DNA of 25,433 nt, from NCBI GenBank assembly GCA_016296065.1, contig JAEDKA010000054.1, forward strand, positions 1 through 25,433, written 5' to 3'. The position numbers were made by a program, and so were the translations under genes. The stretch is from Kiritimatiellia bacterium (GTDB lineage Bacteria; Verrucomicrobiota; Kiritimatiellia; RFP12; UBA1067). Numbering within the stretch: the stretch's first letter is position 1; each line of letters opens with the position of its first letter. This document shows positions 23,030 through 25,433 of the stretch, piece after piece. The notes under the pieces were generated by a model. The model made no database searches. It had not been told where the DNA came from and was given only the letters and a program-made list of their open reading frames with translations.

Positions 23030-24457
23030 ATGAAAATACAAGTCACTTCGCTCGCGATTCTTGCGCTTCTTCTCTCTGGCGTGGCCCTCGGCATGCCCAG
23101 CGAAAAGGAGCTCGACGACGTAAAACCCGTCGTAGAAGACCTGATGAAGCCGGATATGGACGCGATGAAGCTTGGCAAGAAGTCGCGGTCCGACGTCGCG
23201 AAGTCGGCGATGGAGCTGTGCGCTCAGGCGGAATCTCCCGCCGCGAAGATGATGCTCGCCCGCAACGCCTTCACGCTCTACATGCGCGACACCGACTATG
23301 CCTCGGCCGAGGAGGCGCTTGACGCGCTCATCGCTGCGGTGCCGGACATTCCGCCTTCCGACCTCGCCGAGATACTCGAGAGGTCTCTCTACTTCGTCTC
23401 CACGAAGTCCGCGCCGTCGCTGCGCGCGCGCCTCAGGGAAGCGAAGGACCGTGCCGCGGCGCAGTCGCAGATAGCGAAGCTTCAGTCGCAGCTTGAGAAG
23501 GATCCAGACGCCGACTCGGTGAACTTTAGGCTGGCCGCTGCCTATGTCGCGCTTGGCGACTGGCCGCATGCGCTCCCGCACTTCGCGAAGTGCGGCGTCC
23601 CCTCGGTCTCCAAGGCCGCCGAGATGGAACTTGCCCTTGAAAAGAACGATGCCGCCGCGCCGGTTGCGGAAGCCTGGTGGAACGCCGAGCTGCCGAAGCG
23701 TGACGCGAAGATCGTCCCCGCGCTTCATGCCCACGCTGCGGCGCTCTACGAGAAGGCGCTGCCGGCGCTGAGCGGACTCCAGAAGGTCCAGGCAGAGCGG
23801 AGGATACAGGAGGTCGCGGCAGTTGCGGAGCCGGAGCAGCCGGAGCCCCAGCATTCCACCTCGCGAAAGTCATCCGCCGAGGCGGCGCGATTCACGGGCG
23901 TCAAGACAGTCGGCCACACCGTCAAGCAGAACAAGGGCGTGTTGTCGGAATTCACGCCGGGCTCATACGCGCTCATCGACGGCGATTTCATCCCGGGCGA
24001 GGCGCCTTTCGAGATCGTCGTCGAGTTCACCATGCCCGAGGGGTATGTCGAAAAAGCCTGCGTCATGGGCAGCGTAGGAGGCAAGGTCAACGGCATTATG
24101 CCGTTCTTCATCACCAAGTCCGCGCTGTCCGCATTCATGTCTGCTTCCGGGTCTGCCTGGGACATCGCGCCGGGAACGCCGACCGGCATCCAGCTCAAGC
24201 CGAAGGAGACGTACCGCATCAGGTGCGCGTGGGACGGCAAGGAGTATACGTGGTCCGAGTGGCGCGGCGGCTGGGTCGTCGTCAAGCGGCTTCAGAACAA
24301 GACCCCCGTCTTCGGCGGCACAAAGCTGCAGTTTGGCACATGCCGCGGGCTAAGGCTTCCGTTCAACGGGACGATCGACCTCAACAAGTGCTACATCAAG
24401 GTCGGCGGCAAGCTCTGGTGGGAGGGCGTCAAGGGCGCCGCACGAGCCGTCCGCTGA
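23030..24457 (+). CDS. Secreted protein with helical (TPR-like) region and a lectin-like C-terminal domain
   Basis: Exported protein (475 aa), not recognised as a named family. Signal peptide MKIQVTSLAILALLLSGVALG. Residues about 25-280 are Ala/Leu/Glu-rich helices in pairs, with a TPR-like stretch (NFRLAAAYVALGDWPHALPHFAKC), followed by a Glu/Pro linker (about 262-285). The last 180 residues form a beta-rich domain (ALIDGDFIPGEAPFEIVVEFTM..., KETYRIRCAWDGKEYTWSEW..., ending in GTIDLNKCYIKVGGKLWWEG). It resembles the concanavalin-like modules of phage-tail and surface proteins. The start is placed at 23030 because the signal peptide begins there; an in-frame start 57 bases upstream overlaps the promoter. 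Role unknown; cell-surface or periplasmic binding is inferred. Confidence 0.65.
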   Translation: MKIQVTSLAILALLLSGVALGMPSEKELDDVKPVVEDLMKPDMDAMKLGKKSRSDVAKSAMELCAQAESPAAKMMLARNAFTLYMRDTDYASAEEALDALIAAVPDIPPSDLAEILERSLYFVSTKSAPSLRARLREAKDRAAAQSQIAKLQSQLEKDPDADSVNFRLAAAYVALGDWPHALPHFAKCGVPSVSKAAEMELALEKNDAAAPVAEAWWNAELPKRDAKIVPALHAHAAALYEKALPALSGLQKVQAERRIQEVAAVAEPEQPEPQHSTSRKSSAEAARFTGVKTVGHTVKQNKGVLSEFTPGSYALIDGDFIPGEAPFEIVVEFTMPEGYVEKACVMGSVGGKVNGIMPFFITKSALSAFMSASGSAWDIAPGTPTGIQLKPKETYRIRCAWDGKEYTWSEWRGGWVVVKRLQNKTPVFGGTKLQFGTCRGLRLPFNGTIDLNKCYIKVGGKLWWEGVKGAARAVR

Positions 24458-24518
24458 CCGCGCGGCCGGCGCGGCCGTCGAGCGATGGTTGCTTCTGCGC
24501 GAGTCACGCCGCCCCGAT

Positions 24519-24530
24519 TTTTGGTATAAT
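24519..24530 (+). promoter_or_regulatory. TTTTGGTATAAT promoter for nadB, almost on the start codon
   Basis: Third exact copy of the 12-mer. The -10 TATAAT ends only eight bases before the nadB ATG, so a start of transcription at the normal distance falls within two or three bases of the ATG. No -35 and no Shine-Dalgarno sequence are seen. Confidence 0.65.
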
Positions 24531-24538
24531 CTCCACAT

Positions 24539-25433
24539 ATGAAAATCGTTGACTGCGACTATTTCGTCGTCGGCACGGGCATGGCCGGGCTTATGAGCGC
24601 GCTTCACCTTGCGAGCTACGGCAAGGTCGTCGTCGTGTCGAAGGGACGGCTCCAGGACTGCAACTCAAACTTCGCCCAGGGCGGGATATGCTGCGTGGCC
24701 GATCCTACGGACACGTTCGACCGCCATGCGCGAGACACCATGATCGCCGGCGCCTGGCTTGGGAGGAGCGAGGTCGTCCACGAGATATGCGAGCACGCAC
24801 CGGAGGGGATACAGGACCTCATCGACTGCGGCGTGAAGTTCACGAAGAAGGGCGACGGGTCCTGGGACCTGACGCGCGAGGGCGGACACAGCGCGCGGCG
24901 CATCTTCCACGCCGGCGACATAACCGGCGAGAAGTGCGAGGCGGCGATGATACGCCGCGTCAAGCGCGCGCCGGTAGACGTCAGGGAGAACACGGTCGTC
25001 ATCGATCTCGTAATGACCAAGCGCATCGGCCTCAAGGGCCAGAACCGCTGCATCGGTGCCTACGTCCTTGACAAGCCGACGGGCGAGATATACGCCGTGC
25101 GCTCACCGAACACGATTCTCGCGACGGGCGGATGCGGCAAGGTCTATCTCTACACGTGCAATCCCGATTCCGCGACGGGCGACGGAATCGCCCTCGCGTG
25201 GCGCGCGGGCGCGAAGATCGAGAACATGGAGTTCATCCAGTTCCATCCGACGTGCCTGTTCCATCCGCAGGCCAGGCGCTTCCTCATATCCGAGGCCGTG
25301 CGCGGCGAAGGCGCAGTTCTAGTCGACAGGCACGGAAGGGAGTTCATGAAGAAGTACGATCCGCGCGGAAGCCTCGCGCCGCGCGACATCGTGGCGCGCT
25401 CGATCGACTCCGAGATGAAGCGCACGGGCGACG
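24539..25433 (+). CDS. nadB: L-aspartate oxidase, 5' part (runs off the window)
   Basis: FAD enzyme that oxidises L-aspartate to iminoaspartate, the first step of de novo NAD synthesis with NadA. About 298 residues are present and the frame is open to the window edge. The dinucleotide-binding GTGMAG is at 12-17, followed by SNFAQGGI, EGGHSARRIFHAGDITG (flavin/substrate region), ATGGCGKVYLYTCNPDSATGDGIALAWRAGA, EFIQFHPT and SEAVRGEGAVLVD. These match NadB rather than the related succinate dehydrogenase flavoprotein, as does the lack of adjacent sdh genes. The ATG at 24539 is forced: the next methionine lies inside the FAD motif. There is no ribosome site and the promoter touches the start, so translation from a near-leaderless mRNA is inferred. 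No nadA or nadC is in view. Confidence 0.93.
   Translation, partial: MKIVDCDYFVVGTGMAGLMSALHLASYGKVVVVSKGRLQDCNSNFAQGGICCVADPTDTFDRHARDTMIAGAWLGRSEVVHEICEHAPEGIQDLIDCGVKFTKKGDGSWDLTREGGHSARRIFHAGDITGEKCEAAMIRRVKRAPVDVRENTVVIDLVMTKRIGLKGQNRCIGAYVLDKPTGEIYAVRSPNTILATGGCGKVYLYTCNPDSATGDGIALAWRAGAKIENMEFIQFHPTCLFHPQARRFLISEAVRGEGAVLVDRHGREFMKKYDPRGSLAPRDIVARSIDSEMKRTGD

Overview
The window comes from a GC-rich bacterial chromosome. Most genes are dense, on the + strand, and preceded by clear Shine-Dalgarno sites. Gene content (secreted LamG-type and TPR proteins, a secreted HExxH protein with a WFNEG motif, a RAYT-type transposase remnant among short palindromic repeats, an FGGY kinase, the carboxynorspermidine route) fits a member of the PVC group, perhaps a gut Kiritimatiellota/Verrucomicrobiota lineage. 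This placement is an inference from gene style; no rRNA or tRNA gene was seen.

Layout. 1-2271: an operon-like trio of secreted barnase-type RNase, its barstar inhibitor (4-nt overlap) and a secreted zinc-protease-like protein. 2313-8830: FGGY sugar kinase, topA, a XerC/D-type recombinase overlapping topA, infC (which appears to begin with AUC) and pssA. 8885-11492: a secreted repeat protein, parB (no parA seen) and an M28/glutaminyl-cyclase-like peptidase, tightly packed. 11493-12939: an accessory scar with a truncated RAYT-type gene, many copies of the 13-nt palindrome GGGGACWGTCCCC, AGTAGATTC repeats and four 23-bp palindromic tandem units. 12940-16248: a lower-GC minus-strand block with a family 2 glycosyltransferase and two tandem LamG-type secreted paralogues. 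16510-25433: housekeeping on the + strand again: argF, cstA, a carboxynorspermidine synthase-like dehydrogenase, a SWIM-SNF2 helicase, a TPR/lectin-like secreted protein and the 5' part of nadB.

Most genes serve general metabolism and information processing: topoisomerase, recombinase, IF3, ParB, phospholipid head-group synthesis, arginine, polyamine and NAD synthesis. The unusual material is the RNase/inhibitor/protease cluster, the TopA tail of three repeats where zinc ribbons are usual, the repeat scar with its exact palindrome copy inside the recombinase gene, and two promoter styles: TTGACA-17/18-TAnnnT, and an extended -10 class carrying the 12-mer TTTTGGTATAAT with no recognisable -35. 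The nadB promoter of the second class sits so close to the ATG that the mRNA should be nearly leaderless. No complete new defence or mobile system is evident; the barnase trio and the repeat scar are the best candidates for something undescribed.
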